Under the pieces are notes generated by a model. It ran no database searches, was not told the DNA's origin, and saw only the letters and a list, made by a program, of their open reading frames with translations. DNA of 64,000 bases from Desulfuromonas sp. KJ2020 (lineage in GTDB: Bacteria; Desulfobacterota; Desulfuromonadia; Desulfuromonadales; SZUA-540), in contig NZ_JAKUKE010000001.1 of NCBI RefSeq assembly GCF_024197615.1, positions 1,100,238 to 1,164,237 on the forward strand, written 5' to 3'. Below are positions 35,695-44,931 of this stretch, piece by piece. A program made the position numbers and the translations under genes. The stretch's first letter is position 1; each line of letters starts with the position of its first letter.

Positions 35695-36164
35695 GGACGT
35701 CCCTCCCCGCAGCCCGAAAAGAGCCGGCGGATCACCTCCTGCCGGTAGCTGAAAATATGCTCGAGCTGCCGGCGCACCCAAAGACGGTGCACCATGTCGC
35801 CCAAAAGGGAATAACCGATAGCGTAGTGAACCGTATCGACAATTTCAACGCCGTCCTTGACGGGGATGAACTGGTGCTGGTGGTACCAGAGCTTGTAGGG
35901 GCCAAGTCGCTGCTCATCGACAAAAGAGGACAGGAGCACCACATGCTTGATTTCGGTCAGCCACCGGACCCGGATGAAGGGCAGGATACGGATGCTGTAG
36001 CGGATGATCTGCCCCGCGTAGGTGGACGGCTCCTCGTCGCTCAGAATGCGAAAATGCATCGACGGCGGGGTGATGCGGTTGAGGTTGCCCGGCCGCGAAA
36101 AAAAGTCCCAGACTTCTTCGAGGCTGGCTGGCACGGTCTGGCGCGTGGTCAGAGTGTGAATCAT
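35691..36164 (-). CDS. SRPBCC-fold protein
   Basis: 157 residues of the START/SRPBCC ligand-binding fold: TRQTVPASLEEVWDFFSRPGNLNRITPPSMHFRIL is the standard N-terminal pattern, and later WYHQHQFIPVKDGVEIVDTVHYAIGYSLLGDMVHRLWV is the ELEHTF-type helix with an extended hydrophobic side. Such proteins bind lipids or aromatic ligands, and no enzyme reaction is known for most. It has no signal peptide. It shares a 4-base overlap (ATGA) with the NlpE-like gene, so the two are co-translated. The pairing with an envelope lipoprotein is odd and unexplained. Confidence 0.8.
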   Translation of the reverse strand: MIHTLTTRQTVPASLEEVWDFFSRPGNLNRITPPSMHFRILSDEEPSTYAGQIIRYSIRILPFIRVRWLTEIKHVVLLSSFVDEQRLGPYKLWYHQHQFIPVKDGVEIVDTVHYAIGYSLLGDMVHRLWVRRQLEHIFSYRQEVIRRLFSGCGEGRP

Positions 36165-36375
36165 GGTGTGGCGGAACCCTTTTGTGGAAAATTTTTAAGG
36201 TCATGGTGTTGCTGGCCCATGGAACCAGACGGCCAGGTACTCCCTTTGCCAGGTCAGCCACCACAGAGTTTTATAAGCATACCAGATTGCCATGGCGATG
36301 GCGCCGGTGGCGTCCGAGCATGGTCAATAAGAAGTTTTCACCGGCCACGGGTCGCCCTGGCGCAAAGGTTCACGG
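36165..36375. other. Divergent region before the hybrid kinase
   Basis: About 210 bases between the SRPBCC gene (minus) and the hybrid kinase (plus). It should hold both promoters. Only short, weak open frames without ribosome sites occur. Confidence 0.45.
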
Positions 36376-39300
36376 ATGCCGATTAATTCGTTACGATACC
36401 GTTTTGCCCTGATTATATCCCTGGTGGCCGGTCTGCTGCTGACCCTGGTAATCTGGCTGAGCATCAGCATGTCCCACCGGGTGTCCCATAGCCAGCTGGA
36501 AACCAAGGAAGAAGTCTTCAGTGCCTTTCTGTTGGATATGACCCGCGGCGCTCTGCTGCAGGGTGAGTACGAGGTACTGCAGCTCTATCTGGAAAAGCTG
36601 AAGGCGGACCCGGAAATCATTGAGATTCGAGTGGCCGATTCCCGAGGGGTCATTGTCTCCAGCACCGTTCCCGCCGAATTGGGATCACGCCTGCCTTCAC
36701 AGGTTAACGATGAGTTCAATCAGGTAACCCGGCGAGCCATTCGCAATGAGACCGGTCTGATCGGTACGGTCGAAACCACTTTTTCCCATGCGGAGATTGA
36801 AACTCAGCATCGACGGGTGTTAAAGGCCAGCGTGCTTATCGCCCTGGCGGGTATCGGTCTGGTCGTCGGCATCAGCCTGGCTCTCGGCTTTCTGTTGACC
36901 CGGCGCCTGGTACACCTGACGGAAGCCGCCACCCAACTGGCCCAGGGCGATCTGTCGGTGCAGGTTGACCTGGGGGGCAGTTCCGGTGATGAAATCGGGA
37001 TATTGGGGGATGCCTTCAACACCATGGCCCGCCGGATGGAGACGATGGTCAAGGAGCTGCGTAACGTCAATGCCACCCTGGAAGAGCGGGTGCAGGAGCG
37101 CACCAACCTGCTGGAATCGGCCAACCATGAACTGGAAAAAGCGCGGGATGCGGCACAGATCGCCAACGTGGCCAAGGGGAGTTTTCTGGCCAACATGTCG
37201 CACGAAATCCGCACGCCGATGAATGCCATTCTCGGCATGACCCACCTGGCGCTCAAGACCGAGCTTTCCCCCCGCCAGCGCGAATACCTGCGCAAGGTCA
37301 ACTCTTCCGCCGAGTCACTGCTGGGAATCATCAACGACATACTTGATTTTTCCAAAATCGAGGCCGGCCGCCTCGAGATGGAAAACCAGGAGTTTCTGCT
37401 GGAAGAGATGCTGGACAAGGTCGCCATGCTGGTGTCCGGCAAGATGCTCGAGAAGAGACTCGAATTTCTGGTGGAACTCGATCCGGACATTCCTTTCTCC
37501 CTCAAGGGGGACTCCCTGCGGTTGGGGCAGGTGCTGGTCAATCTGTGCAATAACGCGGCAAAGTTCACCGAACAGGGTGAAATTGTGCTGCGGGCCCGGA
37601 TGCTGCGACAAAGTGGCGACCAGGTGCGCCTGCGCTTTTCCGTGCGCGATACGGGCATCGGCATGAGCCAGGATATGCTGGCACGGCTCTTCAGACCCTT
37701 CACGCAGGCCGACGCCTCCACCACGCGCAAATACGGCGGTACCGGCTTGGGGCTGGCGATCTGCAAGCAACTGGTGGAGATGATGGATGGGGAGTTTTCT
37801 GTCAGCAGTGTGCCCGGTCAGGGGAGTGAATTCAGTTTTACCGCCTGCCTTGGCCTTGGCCGTCTGGCGCCGCGTCCATTGGCGGCCTCGGCCTCCGGTC
37901 TGCGGGGGCGACGTATCCTGGTGGTGGATGACAACCCCACCGCCCGCGATATCTTCGAAAGTCAGCTTGTCGCCCTCGATTTTATAGTGGCCAGTGTGGA
38001 CAGCGCCGACGCGGCCATGGCGGCCCTGCAGGAGGCCGAGCTGTGCGGCCAACCCTACCACCTGGTCATCATGGACTGGCTTATGCCGGCGATGGATGGT
38101 TTCGAAGCCGCCCGTCGCATCCGCCGCAGTCACACTCTCCGTCAGCGACCCCGTATCATCATGGCCACGGCCTATGGCTGCGAAGACACCATTCGCCGGG
38201 CGGCCGCCGAAGGGCTCGATGGCTACATCACCAAGCCGACCAGCCCGTCGGTTCTGCTCGACAGCATCATGGCCGCCTTGAGCCGGGAGAATGGCGAGCA
38301 TGCCGCTCTGTCTGTCGCCACCAGCCAGGCCGGAGAAAAGGAAGCGCCCGCCCTGGCCGCTCTGCACGGGGGGCGGGTCCTGCTGGTTGAAGACAACGAC
38401 TTCAACCGACAGGTGGCCATGGAGCTGCTGGCCTCTTTCGGCCTGCAGGTAACGACCGCCGAGAACGGCGCCGAGGCTGTCAGTCTTCTGGGTGGGCTCA
38501 AGCCTGACCTCGTCTTCATGGATATCCAGATGCCGGTCATGGATGGTTTTGAAGCGACCCGGCGGCTTCGACTTCTGCCGGAAGGAAGCCATGTCCCCAT
38601 CGTCGCCATGACGGCCCACGCCATGGCCTCCGATCGGGAGAGCTGTCTGCAGGCCGGTATGGACGACTATCTGTCCAAGCCCATTGATCCCGAACAACTG
38701 AAGGCGGTGTTGCTCAAATGGATTCAGCCCGCCGCGCCACCCCTTGACACGGGTGCCGAGCCTGTTTCCGTGGCGGCCGTCCGCCTGCCGGAGAGCCTGA
38801 CCGGAATCGATCTGGCCAAGGGCTTGCGCTACAGCAACAACAAGCCCGACTTTTATCTCGAACTGCTGCGTAACTTTGCCCGCGCCCGGCGACAGGCTGA
38901 CGAAGAGATTCGGCAGGCTCTTGACAAGGGCGAGCACGAGGTCGCTCGCCGCTATGCCCATAGTCTCAAGTCAATCTGCGGCATCATCGGCGCCGAAGGT
39001 TTGGCTCAGGCTGCCGGGCGCCTGGAAACTGCCTTAAAAGATTCGCAGAACGATCCCGCCGGCGCCCTAGACGAGTTTTCCGGACAATTATCCGTGCTGA
39101 TACAGGCGCTGGACAGTTGCCCGGAACTTACTCCCGGTCGGGTTACGGACGACGGGGAATCGGCGGATGCAGGTCTGTGTCTGCTGGCCGCCCGCGAAAT
39201 CGACATGTTGCTGGACAGCGATCTGCCCGGGGCCATGAGGCACATCGACGCTCTGGAAAAATGGCTGGCGGGTGGGAGCCTCCGCCAAGAATTGACGGAA

Positions 39301-39408
39301 CTGAAAGACTGTCTGGATGTCTTTGATATCGACCAGGCCCATGATATTCTGGCGCGGCTGATCGATGGACTGCGGCAGGAAGGAATCGAGTTGCGACATG
39401 CGCGATAA
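36376..39408 (+). CDS. Hybrid histidine kinase with two receivers and an HPt domain
   Basis: 1010 residues. Two membrane helices (about 9-31 and 151-173) flank a small periplasmic sensor. A HAMP domain follows (RRLVHLTEAATQLAQGDLSVQV), then a dimerisation domain with H276 in SHEIRTPMNAILGM and an ATP-binding domain (DTGIGM, GTGLGLAICKQLVEMM). Next come a first receiver (D567 in LVIMDWLMPAMDG), a second receiver (D716 in LVFMDIQMPVMDGFEATRR) and an HPt domain (H862 in ARRYAHSLKSICGIIGAEGL). This is a full internal phosphorelay of the BarA type. The 3' end overlaps the next gene by 11 bases, so the HD-GYP response regulator is its probable partner. Confidence 0.95.
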   Translation: MPINSLRYRFALIISLVAGLLLTLVIWLSISMSHRVSHSQLETKEEVFSAFLLDMTRGALLQGEYEVLQLYLEKLKADPEIIEIRVADSRGVIVSSTVPAELGSRLPSQVNDEFNQVTRRAIRNETGLIGTVETTFSHAEIETQHRRVLKASVLIALAGIGLVVGISLALGFLLTRRLVHLTEAATQLAQGDLSVQVDLGGSSGDEIGILGDAFNTMARRMETMVKELRNVNATLEERVQERTNLLESANHELEKARDAAQIANVAKGSFLANMSHEIRTPMNAILGMTHLALKTELSPRQREYLRKVNSSAESLLGIINDILDFSKIEAGRLEMENQEFLLEEMLDKVAMLVSGKMLEKRLEFLVELDPDIPFSLKGDSLRLGQVLVNLCNNAAKFTEQGEIVLRARMLRQSGDQVRLRFSVRDTGIGMSQDMLARLFRPFTQADASTTRKYGGTGLGLAICKQLVEMMDGEFSVSSVPGQGSEFSFTACLGLGRLAPRPLAASASGLRGRRILVVDDNPTARDIFESQLVALDFIVASVDSADAAMAALQEAELCGQPYHLVIMDWLMPAMDGFEAARRIRRSHTLRQRPRIIMATAYGCEDTIRRAAAEGLDGYITKPTSPSVLLDSIMAALSRENGEHAALSVATSQAGEKEAPALAALHGGRVLLVEDNDFNRQVAMELLASFGLQVTTAENGAEAVSLLGGLKPDLVFMDIQMPVMDGFEATRRLRLLPEGSHVPIVAMTAHAMASDRESCLQAGMDDYLSKPIDPEQLKAVLLKWIQPAAPPLDTGAEPVSVAAVRLPESLTGIDLAKGLRYSNNKPDFYLELLRNFARARRQADEEIRQALDKGEHEVARRYAHSLKSICGIIGAEGLAQAAGRLETALKDSQNDPAGALDEFSGQLSVLIQALDSCPELTPGRVTDDGESADAGLCLLAAREIDMLLDSDLPGAMRHIDALEKWLAGGSLRQELTELKDCLDVFDIDQAHDILARLIDGLRQEGIELRHAR

Positions 39409-40510
39409 TTTACGGCGACACAAGGTGCTGATTGTCGACGATACGCCCGAGTACATTCAGGTGCTCCTGAATCTGCTGCAGGATGTATATGCCATCGTCG
39501 TAGCCAACAACGGGGAACGCGCCTTGAAGCTGGCCTCGACGGAGCCCCTTCCCGACATCATTCTGCTCGATGTGCTGATGCCCGGCCTCGACGGGTACGA
39601 AGTCTGTCGTCGTCTCAAGGCCGATCCCCGCACCGCCGCCATTCCCGTCATCTTTCTGACCGGGCTGTCCGATCATCTCGATGAGCAGCGGGGTCTCGAT
39701 CTCGGTGCCGTCGACTACATCCACAAGCCCTTCGCTCCTTCCCTGGTCAAGGCACGCCTGCGCAATCACCTCGAGCTCAAGACTCACCGCGACCACCTGG
39801 AAGAAATGGTGTCCGATCGCACCCGCGAACTGCTGTTGACCCAGGATGCCGCCATCTTCGGCTTGGGGATTTTGGCGGAGTATCGCGATATCGAGACGGG
39901 CGAGCACATTCGCCGCACCCAGGAGTATGTCCGGCTTATTGCCGAGGGCCTGAAGGATCACCCGCGCTTCAAGGGGTATTTTGACCGCAACACCCTGCGC
40001 CTGCTGCTCAACTCGGCGCCGCTGCACGATATCGGCAAGGTGGGGGTGGCGGATATCGTTCTGCAGAAACCCGGGCCTTTGACTCCGGCCGAAATGGATA
40101 GCATGAAACAGCACACCCTCTTCGGGCGGGAGATCATCAGCCGCATCGAAGCGGGGATGCACAACCAGCCGGCCTCTTCTTTCCTGCGTATTGCCGGGGA
40201 GATCGCCTACACCCATCATGAAAACTGGGACGGTAGCGGCTATCACGGTCTGAAGGGCGAAGAAATCCCTATTTCCGGCCGCCTGATGGCCCTGGCCGAC
40301 GTTTACGACGCCCTGACCAGCGAAAGGGTCTACAAGCAGGCTTATAGCCACGAAGAAGCGGTTCGGCTGATAAGTGAGGGAGACGGCCGCACCTGCCCGG
40401 AACACTTTGACCCCTATGTCCTGCAGGCGTTTCTGGATCGGGCTGAAGAAGTCCGCATGGTTTGCCTGTTCTGTCGGGAGGATTCCCTCGATGCGGCTGT
40501 GGCGCCCTAG
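39398..40510 (+). CDS. Response regulator with HD-GYP phosphodiesterase
   Basis: 370 residues from the ATG at 39398. The receiver holds the pair in VLIVDDTPEY and phospho-acceptor D58 in IILLDVLMPGLDGYE. After a coiled linker comes the HD-GYP domain: LHDIGKVG (HD pair), the second His motif TLFGREIISRIEAG, HHENWDGSGYHG and RLMALADVYDALTSERVYK. The GYP motif reads GYHG instead of GYPxG, a small change in the substrate loop. HD-GYP proteins hydrolyse c-di-GMP. The gene starts 11 bases before the hybrid kinase gene ends, and the PhnD-like gene follows closely. It is likely the output of the relay. Confidence 0.92.
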   Translation: MRDNLRRHKVLIVDDTPEYIQVLLNLLQDVYAIVVANNGERALKLASTEPLPDIILLDVLMPGLDGYEVCRRLKADPRTAAIPVIFLTGLSDHLDEQRGLDLGAVDYIHKPFAPSLVKARLRNHLELKTHRDHLEEMVSDRTRELLLTQDAAIFGLGILAEYRDIETGEHIRRTQEYVRLIAEGLKDHPRFKGYFDRNTLRLLLNSAPLHDIGKVGVADIVLQKPGPLTPAEMDSMKQHTLFGREIISRIEAGMHNQPASSFLRIAGEIAYTHHENWDGSGYHGLKGEEIPISGRLMALADVYDALTSERVYKQAYSHEEAVRLISEGDGRTCPEHFDPYVLQAFLDRAEEVRMVCLFCREDSLDAAVAP

Positions 40511-40556
40511 AGCCTACGGCGCTTGGCTTGAAATAAAAGCAGGTGAGGAGATACGC

Positions 40557-41426
40557 ATGTCCTTAAATCGCTGGTACCGTCTGCCGGTTGCCCTGTTTGT
40601 TGTGCTTTTACTACAGGTTCCCGCCCAGGCTCTGGAGACTCCGGAGCAGCCACAGGAGTATGTTCTGGGTGTTTTTCCCTTTTTGCCTGTCGCCAACCTG
40701 GAAAGAATCTTCGCGCCCATCGCCGCTGACCTTTCCAAACAGTTGGGCCGGCCGATCAAGCTTCGCCTGAGCAGCTCCTACGAGAAGTTCATCGCCGAGC
40801 TCAAGAGAGAAAGCTTTGATATCGTCCATATTCACCCCTTCGATTATGTCCGGTTCGGGAAAAAACAGGGATATGAACCACTGGTCGCCCGATCGGAAAA
40901 TCTGTTCGCGCTCTTCTCGGTCAAAATCGATTCGCCGATCAACGCCATTGGCGAGCTGCAGGGAAGAGTGGTCGGCACTCCACCTGTTACTGGCTCGGTG
41001 ACCTATCTGGCCCTGGCTGAACTGCGGAATAACGGTCTGGTGCCCGACCAGGATGTCACGATTGAGAACTTCTCCAACCACCTGGCCTGTCTGCAACAGC
41101 TGCAAATCGGCAATATCGACGCCTGCGCCACCAGCTCCTCCACGTTGAAAACCTTTGAGTCCCAATTCGGGCTGTCCCTCAAACGTATCGGGCAATCGGG
41201 AGAAATTTCCCACACCCTGTTTGCAGCCCACGGGCGTTTGCCGGCCGCTGAACGGGCCGTCATTAAAAAATTCCTGCTCTCCTGTCAGCTCTCCTATATT
41301 GACGAGAATCTTCGGGAACTCTTCATTGAATCGTCCGATGCGAAAAGCGGCCGCTATTTCAAGGCGGTAAGCGATGCGGACTACGATCAGGCCCGCCAGA
41401 TTCTAGAACGATTGTCTGCCCCTTGA
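40557..41426 (+). CDS. PhnD-like periplasmic phosphonate-type binding protein
   Basis: 289 residues from the ATG at 40557, which has AGGTGAGGAG before it. The signal peptide is LPVALFVVLLLQVPAQA. The mature part is the PhnD/phosphonate ABC-type binding fold: YVLGVFPFLPVANLERIFAPIAADLSKQLGRPIKLRLSSSYEKFIAELKRESFDIVHIHPFDYVRF, then RSENLFALFSVK and GTPPVTGSVTYLAL. No ABC permease or ATPase is nearby. So it more likely acts as a sensor subunit, passing ligand binding to the hybrid kinase or to the PhnD-type cyclase. The ligand (phosphate, phosphite, phosphonate or something else) is not fixed by the sequence. Confidence 0.9.
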   Translation: MSLNRWYRLPVALFVVLLLQVPAQALETPEQPQEYVLGVFPFLPVANLERIFAPIAADLSKQLGRPIKLRLSSSYEKFIAELKRESFDIVHIHPFDYVRFGKKQGYEPLVARSENLFALFSVKIDSPINAIGELQGRVVGTPPVTGSVTYLALAELRNNGLVPDQDVTIENFSNHLACLQQLQIGNIDACATSSSTLKTFESQFGLSLKRIGQSGEISHTLFAAHGRLPAAERAVIKKFLLSCQLSYIDENLRELFIESSDAKSGRYFKAVSDADYDQARQILERLSAP

Positions 41427-41502
41427 GGGGGTTTCTGCAGGATGGGTCGGGTAAAAACTTTGCCGCCTTCGTCAAGAAATGACGGACAGGATATGAGGGA
41501 TT

Positions 41503-44331
41503 GTGGGCCTTGAAAAACGAACGAACGATTCTCACAAGGCCGAAAGGGGGCACCTGTTGTCGGTGCGATCGGGTTTTCTGAAAAAGACGGTATGGGGGTT
41601 TTGGCTGGCGATGCTGGTGTCCCTCTGTCTGGGCGCCGCGGCCCAGGCCACAGAGACCCTGACCCTGGGCGTCTTCGCCTATCGCCCCAAACCCCTTCTC
41701 CAGCAGGCCTACCAGCCCCTGGCCGATTATCTGACTTCCCAGCTCAAAGACGCCACGGTCGAGCTGCGTGTGCTCGCCATGGAAGAGTTCGAGCCGGCCC
41801 TGGACGCCGGCGAGATCGATCTGCTCTTCACCAACCCCAGTCATTATACGGTATTGCGCAACCGCAATTCTCTCACCGGTGCTCTGGCCACCCTGATCAG
41901 CATTCAGGACGGCGTGCCCACCAGCAATCTGGGTGGTGTGATCATTACCCGTTGGGAGCGGTCCGATGTGGTCTCGCTGACCGATCTGCGTCGGCACCGC
42001 CTCGCGGTTCCCGGCACCAAGTTTCTGGGCGGATATCAGACTCAGGCTTTCGAGGTGCTCCAGGCCGGTCTCAAGCTTCCAGAAGAGGCTACGGTCCTTG
42101 TGGCCCAAAGTCATGACGCCGTTGTGCAAAAAGTGTTGTCCGGCGAGGTTGACGCTGGTTTTATCCGCACCGGCATCATTGAGCAATTGACCGCTGAGGG
42201 CACGCTCGACCCAAGCCGTCTGCGCGTACTTCATCCGCAGAAACATCCCGGCTTCCCCTACCGGATCTCTACCCGACTCTATCCCGAATGGCCGTTTGTC
42301 GCTCTGCCTCATGTGGACAGCGCGCAGGTGAGAAAAGTCGCTGCCGCCCTGCTGGCTCTCGAGGCCTCGCATCCTGTCGCCATCGCCGCCGGCATTGGCG
42401 GGTTCGCGCCGCCGGCCGATTATACGCCGGTTGACGAGTTGGCCCGCGCCCTGCGCCTGCCGCCCTACGACCAGGCGCCAGCCTTCACCTGGGCCGACAT
42501 CTGGGCGAAATACGAGATACTCATTGTGATTGTCGTGACCTTCCTGGGGGTGACGACGCTGCTGCTGATCTTGATCATACGCAGCAACCGGGCTCTCGAA
42601 CTGGCCTGTCGCGAGCAGCAGCTTGAGCGCCAAACGGCACAGAACTATCTGGACACGGTGCAGACCCTGATGCTGGCCCTGGACAAACAGGGGCGCATCA
42701 CCATGATCAACCGCTTCGGCTGTGCCCTGCTGGGCTATGAGGAAAAGGATCTCCTCGGCCGCAACTGGTTTGCAGCCTGTCTGCCCCAACCCGAGGGGAT
42801 GGAGAAAATTTATCCTTTTTTCCAAAGGGTGGTTGACGGCGCCATCGAACCGGACCGGGCACAAGGCTATGAAAATCCGGTGCAGTGCCGCGATGGCAGT
42901 CGGCGTCTGCTGACCTGGCAGGTGGCTCTGCTGCGGGATGAAGACGGACGTGTTCTCGGCTCTCTGAACTCGGGGCAGGACATTACCGAAAAGCGGACAG
43001 CCCAGGAGGCGCTGCAGGAGGAAAGGCAGCGTCTGGCCAATATTCTGTGGGGGACCGGCACCGGCACCTGGGAGTGGAACGTGCAAACGGGCGAGACCCG
43101 CTTCAATGAACGCTGGGCCCAGATGATCGGCTACTCTCTGGAAGAAATCGGTCCTATAAGCATCGCCACCTGGGAAAGATTCACCCATCCCGACGACCTG
43201 GCCCGCTCCGAGCAGGCTCTGCAGCGCCATTTCACTGGCGAAGTCGAGAACTACGAATGCGAGGCGCGTATGAGGCACCGGGACGGTCACTGGATCTGGG
43301 TTCTCGACCGGGGCCGCATTATCTCCCGGGACGCCGAGGGCCGACCCCTGTGGATGGCAGGTACCCATTTGGAGATCACCGCGCGCAAAAGGGCCGAAAT
43401 GGCCTTGCGGCAGAGCGAGGAATATCACCGTTCAGTTGTCGAGGTGTTGGCGGAAGGGATCGTTGTCCAGGATATCGAAGGCCGCATCGTCGAGTGCAAT
43501 CCCTCGGCGATACGCCTTTTGGGGCTACCGCGCGAAAAGATCTGCGGCCGCATGCTGCTGGAACTGGGCACCAGGATCCTGCGATCCGACGGCAGTCCCT
43601 ATCCCCCCGACGAGTCTCCTGTCGTACGCTGCTTGCGGGATGAACAGCCGATTTACAACGAAGTGGTAGGTATCGGCAGGTCCTCCGGCGACATCCTCTG
43701 GCTCAGCCTCAACACCCAGCCGGTCTACGACACCAAGGAGAGCAGCGCCGCTGTTCCCGCCATTGTCTCCTCCTTCGTGGACATTACCACGCACCGGCAG
43801 CAGCAAAAGCAGCTTGAATACCTGGCGCACTATGACGCCCTGACCCACCTGCCCAACCGCGTCCTGCTGGTCGACCGTTTAAAGCAGGCCATGGCGCAGG
43901 TCAAGCGCCGCAGCCAGCATTTGGCCGTCGTGTACATCGATCTCGATGGTTTCAAAGAGGTGAATGATCACTACGGCCATGACGAGGGGGATGAGCTGCT
44001 TAAAGCCCTGGCGGGCCGCATGCAAGAGGTGCTGCGTGAGGTGGATACCGTGTCCCGCATAGGCGGTGACGAATTCATTGCCGTTCTGAGCGACCTGCCG
44101 GAGAGGGATGCCGTGCTGCCGCTCGTCGAACGTCTGCTCGACTGCTGCTCGCGCCCCTTTGACATCCAGGGCAGCCAGGTTCAGGTATCCGGCTCTCTCG
44201 GCGTCACCTTCTATCCGCAGCCCGGCCCCGTCGAAGCCACCCAGTTGATGGCTCAGGCCGATCAAGCCATGTACCAGGCCAAGCAGGCCGGCAAGAACCG
44301 CTATCGTCTGTTTGCTGGTGCGGAAGGATAA
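41503..44331 (+). CDS. PhnD-type sensor fused to PAS domains and GGDEF
   Basis: 942 residues. A signal-like helix (VWGFWLAMLVSLCLGAAAQA) precedes a PhnD-like periplasmic domain (LGVFAYRPKPLLQQAYQPLADYLTSQLKDATVELRVLA; DLLFTNPSHYTVLRN; SLTDLRRHRLAVPGTKF). A membrane helix (ILIVIVVTFLGVTTLLLILII, about 342-365) is followed by three PAS/PAC domains (residues about 385-500, 510-635, 645-770) and GGDEF. The active site is RIGGDEF, the I-site R-E-V-D sits five residues before it, and DGFKEVNDHYGH is present. It probably makes c-di-GMP in response to a phosphonate-type ligand. The start is a GTG at 41503; a TTG at 41557 after AAGGGGGCAC is an alternative. Downstream of the binding-protein gene by 76 bases. 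Confidence 0.92.
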   Translation: MGLEKRTNDSHKAERGHLLSVRSGFLKKTVWGFWLAMLVSLCLGAAAQATETLTLGVFAYRPKPLLQQAYQPLADYLTSQLKDATVELRVLAMEEFEPALDAGEIDLLFTNPSHYTVLRNRNSLTGALATLISIQDGVPTSNLGGVIITRWERSDVVSLTDLRRHRLAVPGTKFLGGYQTQAFEVLQAGLKLPEEATVLVAQSHDAVVQKVLSGEVDAGFIRTGIIEQLTAEGTLDPSRLRVLHPQKHPGFPYRISTRLYPEWPFVALPHVDSAQVRKVAAALLALEASHPVAIAAGIGGFAPPADYTPVDELARALRLPPYDQAPAFTWADIWAKYEILIVIVVTFLGVTTLLLILIIRSNRALELACREQQLERQTAQNYLDTVQTLMLALDKQGRITMINRFGCALLGYEEKDLLGRNWFAACLPQPEGMEKIYPFFQRVVDGAIEPDRAQGYENPVQCRDGSRRLLTWQVALLRDEDGRVLGSLNSGQDITEKRTAQEALQEERQRLANILWGTGTGTWEWNVQTGETRFNERWAQMIGYSLEEIGPISIATWERFTHPDDLARSEQALQRHFTGEVENYECEARMRHRDGHWIWVLDRGRIISRDAEGRPLWMAGTHLEITARKRAEMALRQSEEYHRSVVEVLAEGIVVQDIEGRIVECNPSAIRLLGLPREKICGRMLLELGTRILRSDGSPYPPDESPVVRCLRDEQPIYNEVVGIGRSSGDILWLSLNTQPVYDTKESSAAVPAIVSSFVDITTHRQQQKQLEYLAHYDALTHLPNRVLLVDRLKQAMAQVKRRSQHLAVVYIDLDGFKEVNDHYGHDEGDELLKALAGRMQEVLREVDTVSRIGGDEFIAVLSDLPERDAVLPLVERLLDCCSRPFDIQGSQVQVSGSLGVTFYPQPGPVEATQLMAQADQAMYQAKQAGKNRYRLFAGAEG

Positions 44332-44357
44332 GCCTGGCGGCAAAGTTGGCGGGGCAT

Positions 44358-44912
44358 TTAGGGATGATTCACAAAGATCAGGTTCTCGACGTCAAAACCT
44401 CGCGCGGCCGCTGAGGCGATAAACCGCTTCTGCACTTCCTCGTCGACCTGAGGGGTTCGGGCCAGCAGCCACAGATACGAGGTGTCGGGGCCGCAGACGA
44501 AGGCGTACTGGTAATTTTCGCGGTCAAGCTCAAAAATCACGTACGAGCCGTAAAAGGGGCCGAAAAACGATACCTTCAGATAACCCTCGCTCGGCTCGCG
44601 CACGAAATAAGCCTTGCCTTCCGCCTCCTTCCAGCGATTTTCCGTTGGCGAAAACCCCCGGTTTATGACCCGGACCCCGCCATCCCCGCGCCGGCTGTAT
44701 TCGGCCGATACCCGTTCCAGTCCCCGCTCGAAGGAGTGATCCAGTCGGGCGATTTCGTACCAGGTTCCCAGATAGCGGTCAAGGTCAAACCCCTGTACAG
44801 GGCGAACCTGTTCCGGCATACCCAGGCAGCCGCCGAAACAGAGGGCGACGAAGGCGACAAGCCAGGTTCTCAGCCTCCTTTTCGGGGACAACGGATGGCC
44901 GTCTCGGTGCAT
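44358..44912 (-). CDS. blc: Outer-membrane lipocalin (Blc-like)
   Basis: 184 residues from the ATG at 44912, which follows GGGAGACAGGAGC. Signal with lipobox (WLVAFVALCFGGC), then the bacterial lipocalin pattern: FDLDRYLGTWYEIARLDHSFERGLERVSAEYSRRGDG (GxW motif), YGSYVIFELDRENYQYAFVCGPDTSYLWLLARTP (TDY-like segment), ending in the final helix. Blc binds lysophospholipids at the outer membrane. It is 20 bases downstream of the PsiE-family gene on the same strand, so they form one unit with envelope or phosphate-stress character. Confidence 0.92.
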   Translation of the reverse strand: MHRDGHPLSPKRRLRTWLVAFVALCFGGCLGMPEQVRPVQGFDLDRYLGTWYEIARLDHSFERGLERVSAEYSRRGDGGVRVINRGFSPTENRWKEAEGKAYFVREPSEGYLKVSFFGPFYGSYVIFELDRENYQYAFVCGPDTSYLWLLARTPQVDEEVQKRFIASAAARGFDVENLIFVNHP

Positions 44913-44931
44913 GCTCCTGTCTCCCTTCCGG

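Noticed and set aside
40501..40556. Possible c-di-GMP riboswitch in the signalling run
   Set aside because: The spacer is far too short and lacks the conserved GEMM sequence; no other intergenic region showed it either.
41359..43428. 689-residue open frame opposite the PhnD-GGDEF gene
   Set aside because: Antisense shadow; no domain in it.
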